46,121 bases of DNA from Bacteroidales bacterium. GTDB taxonomy: Bacteria > Bacteroidota > Bacteroidia > Bacteroidales > UBA7960. Position 1 is the stretch's first letter; each line of letters opens with the position of its first letter. The notes under the pieces are model-generated. The model was not told the DNA's origin. It did no database searches and saw only the letters and a list, made by a program, of their open reading frames with translations. This document shows, one piece after another, positions 16,230-24,112 of the stretch. A program made the translations under genes and the position numbers. The stretch is taken from NCBI GenBank assembly GCA_003560165.1, contig PWJC01000177.1, positions 1-46,121 of the forward strand, read 5' to 3'.

Positions 16230-18335
16230 ATGGGCCATCCACTGTTTCACCCTGGCGCCAGCTTGTTGTTCGTGGTGGTGTTTTACCTTACCGCCCTTTC
16301 TGCCCCTGCCCAGGTGGTTTTTCCTATCGATCAGCACCACGGCCAAACCATTGAGACCTGCAGTGGTATCTTTACCGACAGCAGCGGGGGCGACACCCTG
16401 GCCTTTTACGGACCGGGTGAGGATTTCCGGCTTACCCTCTGCAGTGCCGGGCCCGATGCACCCTATCCCGGAGTGCGGTTCGATTTTTTCCGCCTTGGCC
16501 AGGGCGACTTCCTTTTCGTGTACGACGGGTCCGATGCCACAGCCCCCCTGCTTTTGCAGGCCACTGCAGAAGATTTGTCCGGCCGGCGCATATACGGCTC
16601 GGGGCAATGTTTGCACTTTCGTTTTACCAGCAGCGAATTCGATCCCGCCCAGCCAGGAGAAGTGGCCGGCAGGCAGGGTTGGGTGGCCCACATTGACTGT
16701 GCTTCTCTTTGCGAGCTGTTTGAAGCCTTCATTTTTCCGGAAGAGATCCCCGGACTTTGCCCCTTTGCCGATGAAACTTTGTCGTTCAGTGGCTCGGCCG
16801 GTTACCTCCCCGAAAACCTCGATACAGACCCTGCTGCGCTGGCGTATTCATGGACCGTCGGCGATTTTGCCCACGAGGGGCAGCAAATGAGCCATGCGTT
16901 TGATGAACCCGGGGTCTACCCGGTTCATCTGACGGTCGCGGACCCCGCTACGGGCTGCCTGGCCCATGCAGTGGAACTGGTTTTTGTGGCAACCATCCCC
17001 ACCTTTGAGGGGACCGTGGTTTCGGTCGATTCTGCCTGTGCCGGTGAAACCTTTACCCTTGCCGGCAGGGCAAATCCCACCGTATGGACAGGTTTCCCGA
17101 CGTCGGTCGTTGAAGATCCCCCCTTTTTGACACAGCCGGCCCAGGCCTATGTTTCCTCACTCGAATTCGATGTGTTCGATCCCGGGGTGGAGATCCTGTC
17201 GGCCGAAGACATAGACAGGGTTTGCATTTTGGTCGAACACACCGACCAGGGTCAGCTTCGGGTCGAATTGCAATCGCCCGACGGAACTTCCATGCTTCTG
17301 AAGGCCGCCTCCGGCCCTACCGCCAACCTGGGCGAACCCGTGGTGTTCAATGGAAATACCCCCGGGCGCGGCTACTCCTATTGTTTCTCGCCCCTGCCCC
17401 AGTTTGGCACTATGGAGGTGACCACCCCGCGTTTTCATGAATACATCGATCAGGCAGGCAACTATTATTTTAACGCCGCCTACATGCCTCCCGGCAATTA
17501 TACGCCCCAGGACAGCTTTAACCAGCTGGCCGGCAGCACCCTGAATGGAGAATGGGTGCTGCGGGTAACGGATCAGGGCGATGGGGGTGCCGGCCATGTG
17601 TTTGGCTGGAGCCTGTTTTTCGATGAGGCCTTCTATCCCGACTCCCTGATATTTGTTCCCGAAATCGTTGCGCAGCAATGGTATCGCAATGGAGTAGCTG
17701 TTCAGGGAAACCCGGCTGCCGTGAGCCTGACCGAAACCGGCGACCACTTCTTTTTGTTCGAGGTCACCGATGAGTTCGGCTGCACCCACGATACGACACT
17801 CACTGTGAACATCAGGCCGTTGCCCGAGGCGGAAATCGTTTCGGAACTGGAGTTGCCGGTATGCGAGGGCGACTCCACCGTGTTTACCGTTTTGCCCCGC
17901 AACAACGATGGCCTTCACTGGACCTATCAGTGGCAGGCGAACGGGGTCGATTTGCCCGGCCGCATTCACGACACCCTGATGGTGAAGCAACCGGCTACCT
18001 ATACAGTGGTTGTCACCGATAACCATACGGGCTGCACCGACTTTTTTGACAAAACCTTTAGCGAACAAAACTGCGACCTGACCATTCCCAATGTGTTCAC
18101 TCCCAATGGCGACGGAATCAACGACGAGTTTGAGATACTCAACCTGGAGCATTACCCCAATGCCCAGATCGTCGTATTCAACCGTTGGGGAAAAAAGGTT
18201 TTCGAACACCACGATTACTACAATAACTGGTGGGACGGGGGCAATGCCCCCGACGGGGTGTACTTTTACGTGCTGCAATATTCCAGGATGGGCGAAACCC
18301 GCTATGCCGAGGGTGCCGTGACCATCATCAGGTAG
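16230..18335 (+). CDS. Secreted CUB/PKD/P-domain protein with T9SS type B sorting domain
   Basis: The 701-residue protein is an exported surface or secreted protein. A signal peptide ends near residue 28 (SAPAQ). A CUB-like domain follows (about 30-155; motifs FFRLGQGDFLFVYDG and LHFRFTSS). A PKD domain is at about 190-255 (SWTVGDFAHE, HAFDEPGVYPVHLTV). A proprotein-convertase P-like domain covers 290-470 (LRVELQSPDGT, LNGEWVLRVTDQGDGGAGH), then an Ig/PKD-like stretch. The last 85 residues are the gliding-motility C-terminal domain (IPNVFTPNGDGINDEF, FNRWGKKVFE), the type B signal recognised by the T9SS. No catalytic domain is visible, so adhesion or binding is more likely than protease activity. 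The ATG at 16230 gives a proper signal peptide. Confidence 0.9.
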   Translation: MGHPLFHPGASLLFVVVFYLTALSAPAQVVFPIDQHHGQTIETCSGIFTDSSGGDTLAFYGPGEDFRLTLCSAGPDAPYPGVRFDFFRLGQGDFLFVYDGSDATAPLLLQATAEDLSGRRIYGSGQCLHFRFTSSEFDPAQPGEVAGRQGWVAHIDCASLCELFEAFIFPEEIPGLCPFADETLSFSGSAGYLPENLDTDPAALAYSWTVGDFAHEGQQMSHAFDEPGVYPVHLTVADPATGCLAHAVELVFVATIPTFEGTVVSVDSACAGETFTLAGRANPTVWTGFPTSVVEDPPFLTQPAQAYVSSLEFDVFDPGVEILSAEDIDRVCILVEHTDQGQLRVELQSPDGTSMLLKAASGPTANLGEPVVFNGNTPGRGYSYCFSPLPQFGTMEVTTPRFHEYIDQAGNYYFNAAYMPPGNYTPQDSFNQLAGSTLNGEWVLRVTDQGDGGAGHVFGWSLFFDEAFYPDSLIFVPEIVAQQWYRNGVAVQGNPAAVSLTETGDHFFLFEVTDEFGCTHDTTLTVNIRPLPEAEIVSELELPVCEGDSTVFTVLPRNNDGLHWTYQWQANGVDLPGRIHDTLMVKQPATYTVVVTDNHTGCTDFFDKTFSEQNCDLTIPNVFTPNGDGINDEFEILNLEHYPNAQIVVFNRWGKKVFEHHDYYNNWWDGGNAPDGVYFYVLQYSRMGETRYAEGAVTIIR

Positions 18336-18361
18336 AAAGGATCAGCCTTGTCAACTTTTTT

Positions 18362-18391
18362 TTTGTGGTTTCAGTGAAAGCATTAAATTTG
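18362..18391 (+). promoter_or_regulatory. Promoter of the AbgT-family gene
   Basis: TTTG at 18362-18365 and TAAATTTG at 18384-18391 are separated by 18 bases, one of the two best full promoter matches in the window. The leader to the ATG at 18447 is about 50 bases. Confidence 0.7.
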
Positions 18392-18446
18392 GGGCTTTTA
18401 TGCGAATCATCAGTTTCACATACAAAAACCGTCAACCCAACTCAAT

Positions 18447-19994
18447 ATGACAAAAGAAAAGGAGCCTCAGGGGGGCGAACAGGCGCCCAGGGGTGCGATG
18501 CAGCGCATCCTCAACAAAATTGAAGTCGTAGGGAACAAATTGCCGCAACCGGTCACCCTGTTTGCCATACTGATCGCCATTGTGCTTGTGCTGTCGTGGA
18601 TATTTGGTTCATTGGGGCTTAGCGCAGATCATCCCTCACCGGAGGTCACCGAACCCATCCGGGCCGTAAATCTTTTGACTGCCGACAACATCCGCCTGAT
18701 CATGACTTCGATGGTGGAGGTCTTTGCCTCTTTCCCGCCCCTGGGCCTGGTGTTGGTGGTGATGCTGGGTATCGGTGTGGCCGAACGCAGCGGATTGATC
18801 GCCATTGCCCTGAGAGTTTTTGTGTCCAAGGTGCCCAGGCAACTGATCACCTTTTCCGTAGTAACCGCTGGCATGATCAGCTCTGTGGCTGCCGATGCCG
18901 GCTATGTGGTGCTGATCCCCCTCGGGGCAGCTATCTTCAAAGGGATGGGGCGGCACCCCCTGGCCGGTCTGGCAGCGGCTTTCGCCGGCGTTTCGGGCGG
19001 ATTCGGGGCCAACTTCCTGCCCACCGGGCTCGACCCGATGATGGCTGCCTTTACCCAATCGGCTGCCACCATCATGGATGCGGCCTATACGGTAAACCCC
19101 CTTTCGAACTATTACCTGATGGCGGCCTCGGTGCCCCTGGTCGGCCTGGCCGGCACCTGGGTCACCGAAAAGATCGTTGTTCCCCGCCTGGGCAAATACG
19201 AAGGAGGCGATGATGAGGAGTACAGTTCCGAGTTTTCGCCTGGGGAGAAGAAGGGCCTGAAATGGGCAGGGATCACCCTGCTGATTATCCTGGGCCTGAT
19301 TGCCGCGGCCATCATTCCCGAAAACGGGGTCTTGCGTGGCGATGACGGCAGCATGAACCCCTTCTATGATTCCATTGTCCCGCTGATGTTCGTACTGTTC
19401 TTCGTAACAGGGCTGGTGTACGGGTTAAAAGCCAAAACCATCAGGGGAGACAAGGATGTGGCCAAGATGACGGCCGAGTCGATGGGTACCATGGGAGGGT
19501 ATATCGTACTGGCTTTTGTGGCCGCTCACCTGGTGCAGTTCTTTATCTGGTCGAACCTTGGCTCGATCATGGCCATTTCGGGGGCTGCCGGGCTGCAGAA
19601 CATCGGTTTTACAGGAATTCCCCTGCTGGTGGCCTTCATCCTGGTCTCTTCCTTCATCAACCTGATCATTGGCAGCGCTTCCGACAAATGGGCCATTTTA
19701 GCCCCCATCTTTGTGCCCATGCTGATGTTGATGGGCTATTCGCCCGAGACCACGCAGGCAGCTTACAGGATCGGTGATTCGTATTCCAATATCCTGACCC
19801 CGCTCTTGCCTTATTTTCCGCTGGTGATCGTTTTCGCCCAGAAATATGTGAAGAACATCGGCATCGGTACCATTATTGCCGTGATGCTGCCCTACGCCAT
19901 TGCGTTTATGGTGGTGAGGATACCCATGTTCATTGCATGGCTGCTGCTGAATATTCCGCTCGGGATAGAGGGTCCCATCTATTATCCGCAATAA
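18447..19994 (+). CDS. AbgT family transporter (p-aminobenzoyl-glutamate type)
   Basis: The 515-residue integral membrane protein has about eleven hydrophobic segments. The AbgT family signature is clear: the N-terminal EVVGNKLPQPVTLFAILI, the region FAGVSGGFGANFLPTGLDPMMA near residue 190, and the C-terminal half with SFINLIIGSASDKWAILAPIFVPM and GDSYSNILTPLLPYFPLV. Characterised members import p-aminobenzoyl-glutamate or export antimetabolites such as sulfonamides; the direction here cannot be told. It has its own promoter and ends at a strong terminator, so it is a single-gene unit. Confidence 0.92.
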   Translation: MTKEKEPQGGEQAPRGAMQRILNKIEVVGNKLPQPVTLFAILIAIVLVLSWIFGSLGLSADHPSPEVTEPIRAVNLLTADNIRLIMTSMVEVFASFPPLGLVLVVMLGIGVAERSGLIAIALRVFVSKVPRQLITFSVVTAGMISSVAADAGYVVLIPLGAAIFKGMGRHPLAGLAAAFAGVSGGFGANFLPTGLDPMMAAFTQSAATIMDAAYTVNPLSNYYLMAASVPLVGLAGTWVTEKIVVPRLGKYEGGDDEEYSSEFSPGEKKGLKWAGITLLIILGLIAAAIIPENGVLRGDDGSMNPFYDSIVPLMFVLFFVTGLVYGLKAKTIRGDKDVAKMTAESMGTMGGYIVLAFVAAHLVQFFIWSNLGSIMAISGAAGLQNIGFTGIPLLVAFILVSSFINLIIGSASDKWAILAPIFVPMLMLMGYSPETTQAAYRIGDSYSNILTPLLPYFPLVIVFAQKYVKNIGIGTIIAVMLPYAIAFMVVRIPMFIAWLLLNIPLGIEGPIYYPQ

Positions 19995-19998
19995 ACCA

Positions 19999-20025
19999 GA
20001 AAAGCCCGGTATTTCCGGGCTTTTT
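19999..20025 (+). terminator. Terminator after the AbgT gene
   Basis: Perfect 9-bp arms AAAGCCCGG and CCGGGCTTT enclose a TATTT loop and run into five T. The hairpin begins 5 bases after the stop and ends 10 bases before the next start codon. Confidence 0.9.
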
Positions 20026-20035
20026 ACTTTTAACC

Positions 20036-20434
20036 ATGCACAAACACCGTGAATACGATCATTGGAGCTGGCGTATGGAAATGGCAAGAGCCATTGCAGC
20101 GCATCTGGATATGGAAGCAATGGGCGTAAAGGCTCTCTACCTGATCGGTAGTGTCAAAACAGGATCGCCCGGCCCCTGCTCGGACATCGACCTGCTGGCA
20201 CATTGTGAAGACGACGAAAAGAAGCAGCAGAAGCTCCGCTGCTGGTGCGAGGGATGGGGCCTCTGCCTGGCTGAAGTCACTTGCCGGCAAACGGGTTACG
20301 ACATCAGCGTAAGCCTCATTGATCTGCACATCATCACCGATCACGACATTGAACAAAAAACAAGCTTTGCCGTTATGCTGGAATCTGTGTCCAATAGCGC
20401 CAGATTGCTCAGAAAAGCACCCGGATATGCGTAA
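20036..20434 (+). CDS. Stand-alone nucleotidyltransferase-fold protein
   Basis: The 132-residue protein has the DNA polymerase beta-type nucleotidyltransferase motif LIGSVKTGSPGPCSDIDLL, with GS at 38-39 and the two metal-binding Asp at 50 and 52. A third Asp in the YDISVSLIDLH segment can complete the site. The opening WSWRMEMARAIAAHLD and the flanks resemble, from memory, a nucleotidyltransferase domain attached to some PEP/pyruvate-binding (PpsA-like) proteins. Here it is a separate gene that overlaps the metallophosphoesterase gene by 8 bp, so the two are translationally coupled. It is too short for poly(A) or CCA polymerases and lacks a HEPN neighbour. Its substrate is unknown. The ATG at 20036 follows the AbgT terminator by 10 bases. 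Confidence 0.8.
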   Translation: MHKHREYDHWSWRMEMARAIAAHLDMEAMGVKALYLIGSVKTGSPGPCSDIDLLAHCEDDEKKQQKLRCWCEGWGLCLAEVTCRQTGYDISVSLIDLHIITDHDIEQKTSFAVMLESVSNSARLLRKAPGYA

Positions 20435-21290
20435 GTATTTTTTTTTTGTCTCTGACCTTCATGGGAATGTCGCCCGTTTTGACAAGCTCACTGACCGCAT
20501 CGAAACAGACCGACCCGGCGCCCTGTTCATGGGCGGCGACCTGCTGCCAGCCGGGCTGACTTACAGGGCCAGCAGCAAGGCTCCCCCCATAGACTTTGTG
20601 CATGGTTTTATGGCGCCCGCTTTCAGAAGGCTGAAAAACAAACTGGGGGCTGACTACCCCGAGGTATTTTTGATCCTTGGCAACGACGATCCAAGGAGCG
20701 AGGAGGACAGCTTCATCGAATACGAGCAGGCCGGGCTGTGGCATTATATGCACATGAAGAAGAAAACCTTCGGGGATTATTCCGTTTACGGATATTCGAT
20801 GGTGCCTCCTACCCCTTTTTTGCTCAAGGACTGGGAACGCTATGATGTATCGAGGTACGTCGATCCCGGCTGTGTGCATCCCGACGAGGGCTACCGGACC
20901 GCACCCCCCGATGCCGATACCGGCTTTGCCACGATCAGGGAAGACCTGGAGGTCCTGGCCGGAGACGACGGGCTGTCGGGGGCCATCTTTCTGTTCCACA
21001 CCCCTCCCTATGCCACCCTGCTTGATCGTGCCGGGCTCGACGGCGTGGTGGTGGACCATGTGCCTGTGGATGTCCATGTCGGCAGCATTGCCGTCAAGGA
21101 GTTCATTGAGGGGCGCAAGCCCATGCTCACCCTGCATGGACATATCCACGAGTCTGCCAAACTCACCGGATCATGGAAGCAGAAAATCCATGAGACCATG
21201 GCCTTTTCGGCCGCCTATGAAGGGCCGGGACTTTCGCTTGTGCGGTGGAGACCACCATGCCTGATGAGTGCCGAACGCCTGATTTTATAG
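20427..21290 (+). CDS. Calcineurin-like metallophosphoesterase
   Basis: The 287-residue protein carries all the metal-binding motifs of the family: SDLHG (D10, H12), GGD (36-38), GNDD (85-88, where many members have GNHD/E), FHTPPY near 183 and LHGHIHES near 238. The GNDD variant keeps the Asn but changes the acid-base His to Asp, which may narrow the substrate range. No signal peptide is seen, so it should act in the cytoplasm. The start codon lies within the end of the nucleotidyltransferase gene (8-bp overlap), indicating a functional pair. Phosphodiester or nucleotidyl-ester hydrolysis is plausible; the substrate is unknown. Confidence 0.88.
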   Translation: MRKYFFFVSDLHGNVARFDKLTDRIETDRPGALFMGGDLLPAGLTYRASSKAPPIDFVHGFMAPAFRRLKNKLGADYPEVFLILGNDDPRSEEDSFIEYEQAGLWHYMHMKKKTFGDYSVYGYSMVPPTPFLLKDWERYDVSRYVDPGCVHPDEGYRTAPPDADTGFATIREDLEVLAGDDGLSGAIFLFHTPPYATLLDRAGLDGVVVDHVPVDVHVGSIAVKEFIEGRKPMLTLHGHIHESAKLTGSWKQKIHETMAFSAAYEGPGLSLVRWRPPCLMSAERLIL

Positions 21291-21343
21291 GCAACAGCCT
21301 CTCCATACCGGCATTCGTCCTTTTTTTGCTTCAATTCCTTTGG

Positions 21344-21363
21344 AAAAAAATCCTGTACATTTG
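21344..21363 (+). promoter_or_regulatory. Promoter cassette A7-TCCTG-TACATTTG before the TPR gene
   Basis: A run of seven A, then TCCTG and the exact -7 box TACATTTG (21356-21363). Almost the same string is found before metK and before the barrel gene at 39713. It includes the small palindrome TGTACA. Confidence 0.65.
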
Positions 21364-21404
21364 CCACAGTACATTGTTTATTTCGCACTCCATCAAAGAG
21401 GCTT

Positions 21405-23648
21405 ATGAAAAAATCAGAGATTACCGCCAAATACGATAAGGCAAGCGAAATGATTCATCGCAACAGGGTGTCGGATGCCTTTGTGCAGCTTAGGCAGTTG
21501 GTTGCCGATGCCCGCAAGGAGTACCTGAACACCGAACTGGATGCACTGGAAGAAAACTACCGGCAGTTGCTCAGGCACAGCTTTTCGGGTGTGCAGGATC
21601 CGGAACGCGAAAAGGTATACCGCTATTTGTTGCGAACCTTGCTCGAAATGGCTGATAAATTAAGGGAAATGCTGTTGTTTGAATGGGGGCGGGACAATAC
21701 TGTCAGGCTTAAGCGGGAGCTGCTGCGCGAAAAAGGCCTGGAGCCTGCCGAAGCCATCGACATTTTGGAATCCCTCACGTTTGACGACGAACTTGCCGGC
21801 TTGCTCAGAGATGCAAAAGTAGGGGAGGGGGTTGCCGCCGGGCACAGGGAAGATGCCTTGCATCATATTTTCAACATCATCTGGCTTACCGACAACTGTA
21901 CCGGCGAAGAGACCAGGCTCCTCGAAGCCACCTGCGATTCGGAGCAACTGCCGTGGCATGACAAGTCATTGGTAGTGAGCGCACTGACTCTGAGCCTGCT
22001 CAGGTATTTCGATGCCAACAAGTTCTTGTTGCTGTTCCGTTTTGTGGATAAGCGCGAACCCTTTGTCTGGGAAAGGGCGATGGTAGGACTTTTTATGGGT
22101 TTCCTGAAATACAATGACCGGTATGCCCTTTACCCCGTGCTGGAACAAAAAACCCTGGCATTGAAAAATTTCCCACGGATAGAGCAACACATCGAGGCCA
22201 TCCTGGTACAGTATACCAAATCGAGGGAAACCGAAAAGGTGAAAAAAAAATGGGAAGAAGAGATCCTTCCTGCCATGATGAAAATGCGTCCCCGGCTGGA
22301 AGAAAAGCTGGACCTGGACAATATATTCTCCGACCCGGCCGAGGAGGAAAAAAACCCCGACTGGGAAACGGTGTTCGAAGACGCTCCCGATCTGCTCGAC
22401 AAGTTGCAGGAACTTACCGAAATGCAAATGGACGGAATGGATGTGTTCATGAGCGCGTTTTCCCGTTTGAAGCATTTCCCGTTTTTCCGTGAGATCAGCA
22501 ACTGGTTTGTTCCCTTTTTTGCCGCCCATCCGGCCATACAGAATGCTATCGGGCAGCCGGGCGAAGGTCCGGATGTAATGCCCCTGGCGAACAAGCTCGA
22601 AAACACCTATTTCATGTGCAATTCGGATAAATATTCCTTTTGTCTGAACCTGCAATTGGTGCCCGACCAGCAAAAGACCATGATGATGGACATGCTCAGG
22701 ACCGAAATGGACAACATTTCCGAACTGGAGAAAGACCAGGATATGCTCAACGGCCTGGCCCGGACCAAGAGCATATATACCCAGTATTTTCAGGACCTTT
22801 ACCGTTTCTTCAAGTTGCATCCCTGGCGAGCCGAGTTCGATGATGTGTTTGCCATGCCCCTCGACCTGCACGAGACCCACTTTGTAAAGCATCTGGTGTC
22901 GGACCACAAAACCATCCGCAATATTGCCGAATTGTTTTTCGACAAACAGTTTTATCCCGATGCCCTCAAGGTCTTTCTTTCGATACTGGAAGAAGATAAA
23001 AGCAATATTGAGCTATTTGAGAAGGTGGCTTTCTGTTACGAGAAAACAGGGCAGTTGTCCCAGGCCTATTCCTATTACCAAAAGGCCGACCTGATCGAAT
23101 CGGGCAGATTGTGGATTGTCCGCAAGATGGCTTGGTGCTGCCGCTACCTGAACAAGTGGGAGGAAGCCCTTGTGCATTACCGTCAGGCCGAAAAACTGGA
23201 TCCGGACGACATGAGAACCCAGGCCAGTATCGGCCAATGCCTGATCCATCTGGGTCAATACAACGAGGCCCTGGAATATTACTTCAAGGTGGAGGTGCTT
23301 GCCCCGGAAAACCACAAGATCAGAAGGCCATTGGCCTGGTGCTCCTTTTTGCTCGGCAAGTTCGATACGGCGAAGGATTACCTGGAGCGCCTCCTGGTCA
23401 GTGAACCCCGGAACCGATACGATTTGATGAACCTGGGACATGTATCCTGGTGTTCCGGCCAGCCGGATGAGGCCTTCCGTTACTACCTGAAGGCCGTTGT
23501 GGCCTGGAAGCGGATCAGCGATTTTGAAGCGGCTTTTCATGAAGACAGGAAACACCTGGCCATGCATGGCATCGAACCCATGGAAATGGACCTAATGCTC
23601 GATTACCTGAAACTGGAGATCCGCCGCGCCAGGAAAAAATCGAATTAA
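21405..23648 (+). CDS. Large TPR-containing protein
   Basis: The 747-residue protein has no signal peptide or membrane helix. The N-terminal 500 residues are helical and acidic without a family I can name. From about residue 520 to 720 there are five or six tetratricopeptide repeats (for example AFCYEKTGQLSQAYSYYQKA, ALVHYRQAEKLDPDD, ALEYYFKVEVLAPENHKI), which usually bind partner proteins. Similar proteins occur in Bacteroidota and are annotated only as TPR proteins. It is transcribed alone from the 21344 promoter. Function unknown. Confidence 0.85.
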   Translation: MKKSEITAKYDKASEMIHRNRVSDAFVQLRQLVADARKEYLNTELDALEENYRQLLRHSFSGVQDPEREKVYRYLLRTLLEMADKLREMLLFEWGRDNTVRLKRELLREKGLEPAEAIDILESLTFDDELAGLLRDAKVGEGVAAGHREDALHHIFNIIWLTDNCTGEETRLLEATCDSEQLPWHDKSLVVSALTLSLLRYFDANKFLLLFRFVDKREPFVWERAMVGLFMGFLKYNDRYALYPVLEQKTLALKNFPRIEQHIEAILVQYTKSRETEKVKKKWEEEILPAMMKMRPRLEEKLDLDNIFSDPAEEEKNPDWETVFEDAPDLLDKLQELTEMQMDGMDVFMSAFSRLKHFPFFREISNWFVPFFAAHPAIQNAIGQPGEGPDVMPLANKLENTYFMCNSDKYSFCLNLQLVPDQQKTMMMDMLRTEMDNISELEKDQDMLNGLARTKSIYTQYFQDLYRFFKLHPWRAEFDDVFAMPLDLHETHFVKHLVSDHKTIRNIAELFFDKQFYPDALKVFLSILEEDKSNIELFEKVAFCYEKTGQLSQAYSYYQKADLIESGRLWIVRKMAWCCRYLNKWEEALVHYRQAEKLDPDDMRTQASIGQCLIHLGQYNEALEYYFKVEVLAPENHKIRRPLAWCSFLLGKFDTAKDYLERLLVSEPRNRYDLMNLGHVSWCSGQPDEAFRYYLKAVVAWKRISDFEAAFHEDRKHLAMHGIEPMEMDLMLDYLKLEIRRARKKSN

Positions 23649-23829
23649 ATCCGGAAGGGGGCGCAGCGTTTCCCCGTTTTTTATCGTCTTTATTGTGTAA
23701 CCGGGTTTGAGAGGTTATCTGGTTCTTTTTTTATTGTCAGAATACAATGCCATCGATCGCTTCCCGGAGTTCAGGTTTCCGGGTGTTTTTCTCCTTTTTC
23801 TCTATAGTTCTTTTTTAGGTTTTGTATTT

Positions 23830-23941
23830 GTTTCAGGGATACGGAAATGGCCGCCGCTTGCTTCGGATGCTTCACCAAGGCAATGAAGCCCAATAACAAC
23901 ATTAGCCAATACAACCAACCAGGCGGCCATTTCCCTGAAAC
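23830..23941. repeat. Long inverted repeat, 20-bp arms
   Basis: GTTTCAG (23830-23836) plus GGAAATGGCCGCC (23843-23855) is matched by GGCGGCCATTTCC (23922-23934) plus CTGAAAC (23935-23941). All 20 positions pair; the left arm has a 6-base bulge. The loop is 66 bases. It would form a stable RNA stem or mark the ends of a small element. Confidence 0.8.
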
Positions 23942-23955
23942 GTTTTGCCGGCTTG

Positions 23956-23977
23956 TTTGCCTGTAAATACAAGCAAA
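23956..23977. promoter_or_regulatory. Operator-like dyad
   Basis: TTTGCCTGTA and TACAAGCAAA are near-perfect inverted half sites around a 2-base centre, with one mismatched pair. The spacing is typical for a dimeric repressor. It could also be part of the folded RNA. Confidence 0.4.
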
Positions 23978-23981
23978 AACT

Positions 23982-24030
23982 CCCGTTTGAGCGACCTTCA
24001 ACCCCAGGCCTCAGACGGGTCGTTTTTTTT
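23982..24030 (+). terminator. Terminator in the gene-poor region
   Basis: CCCGTTTGAG and CTCAGACGGG pair over ten positions (one G-U) around an 18-base loop and are followed by TCG and eight T. It ends a forward transcript that contains no clear gene, or read-through from the TPR gene. Confidence 0.7.
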
Positions 24031-24112
24031 AAAGGAAGCCTGGCTCACTCTGCAAGCAATTACCTGCGGACGGATTTGTGGTCCTTTTGCGGCCGCTTAA
24101 TGCAGTTACAGT

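Larger units (their letters stand above)
23649..24112 (+). other. 464-bp gene-poor region with secondary structure
   Basis: A weak GGGG...CCCC stem with a T6 run (about 23657-23682) may end the TPR transcript. The long inverted repeat, the dyad and the strong terminator listed separately follow. The only forward frame with some order is a 39-codon ORF at 23847-23966 rich in Cys and Asn, which lies wholly within the inverted repeat and dyad; I do not trust it as a gene. The minus-strand frame at 23771-24001 starts with TTG and looks like a shadow. Confidence 0.5.

Noticed and set aside
20036-20434. HEPN-MNT toxin-antitoxin antitoxin
   Set aside because: The partner is a metallophosphoesterase, not a HEPN protein, and the sequence around the site resembles the PEP/pyruvate-binding-associated type.
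23771-24001. Minus-strand 76-codon frame with one hydrophobic segment
   Set aside because: It starts with TTG, has no promoter and is drawn from the inverted-repeat region; there is not enough support.
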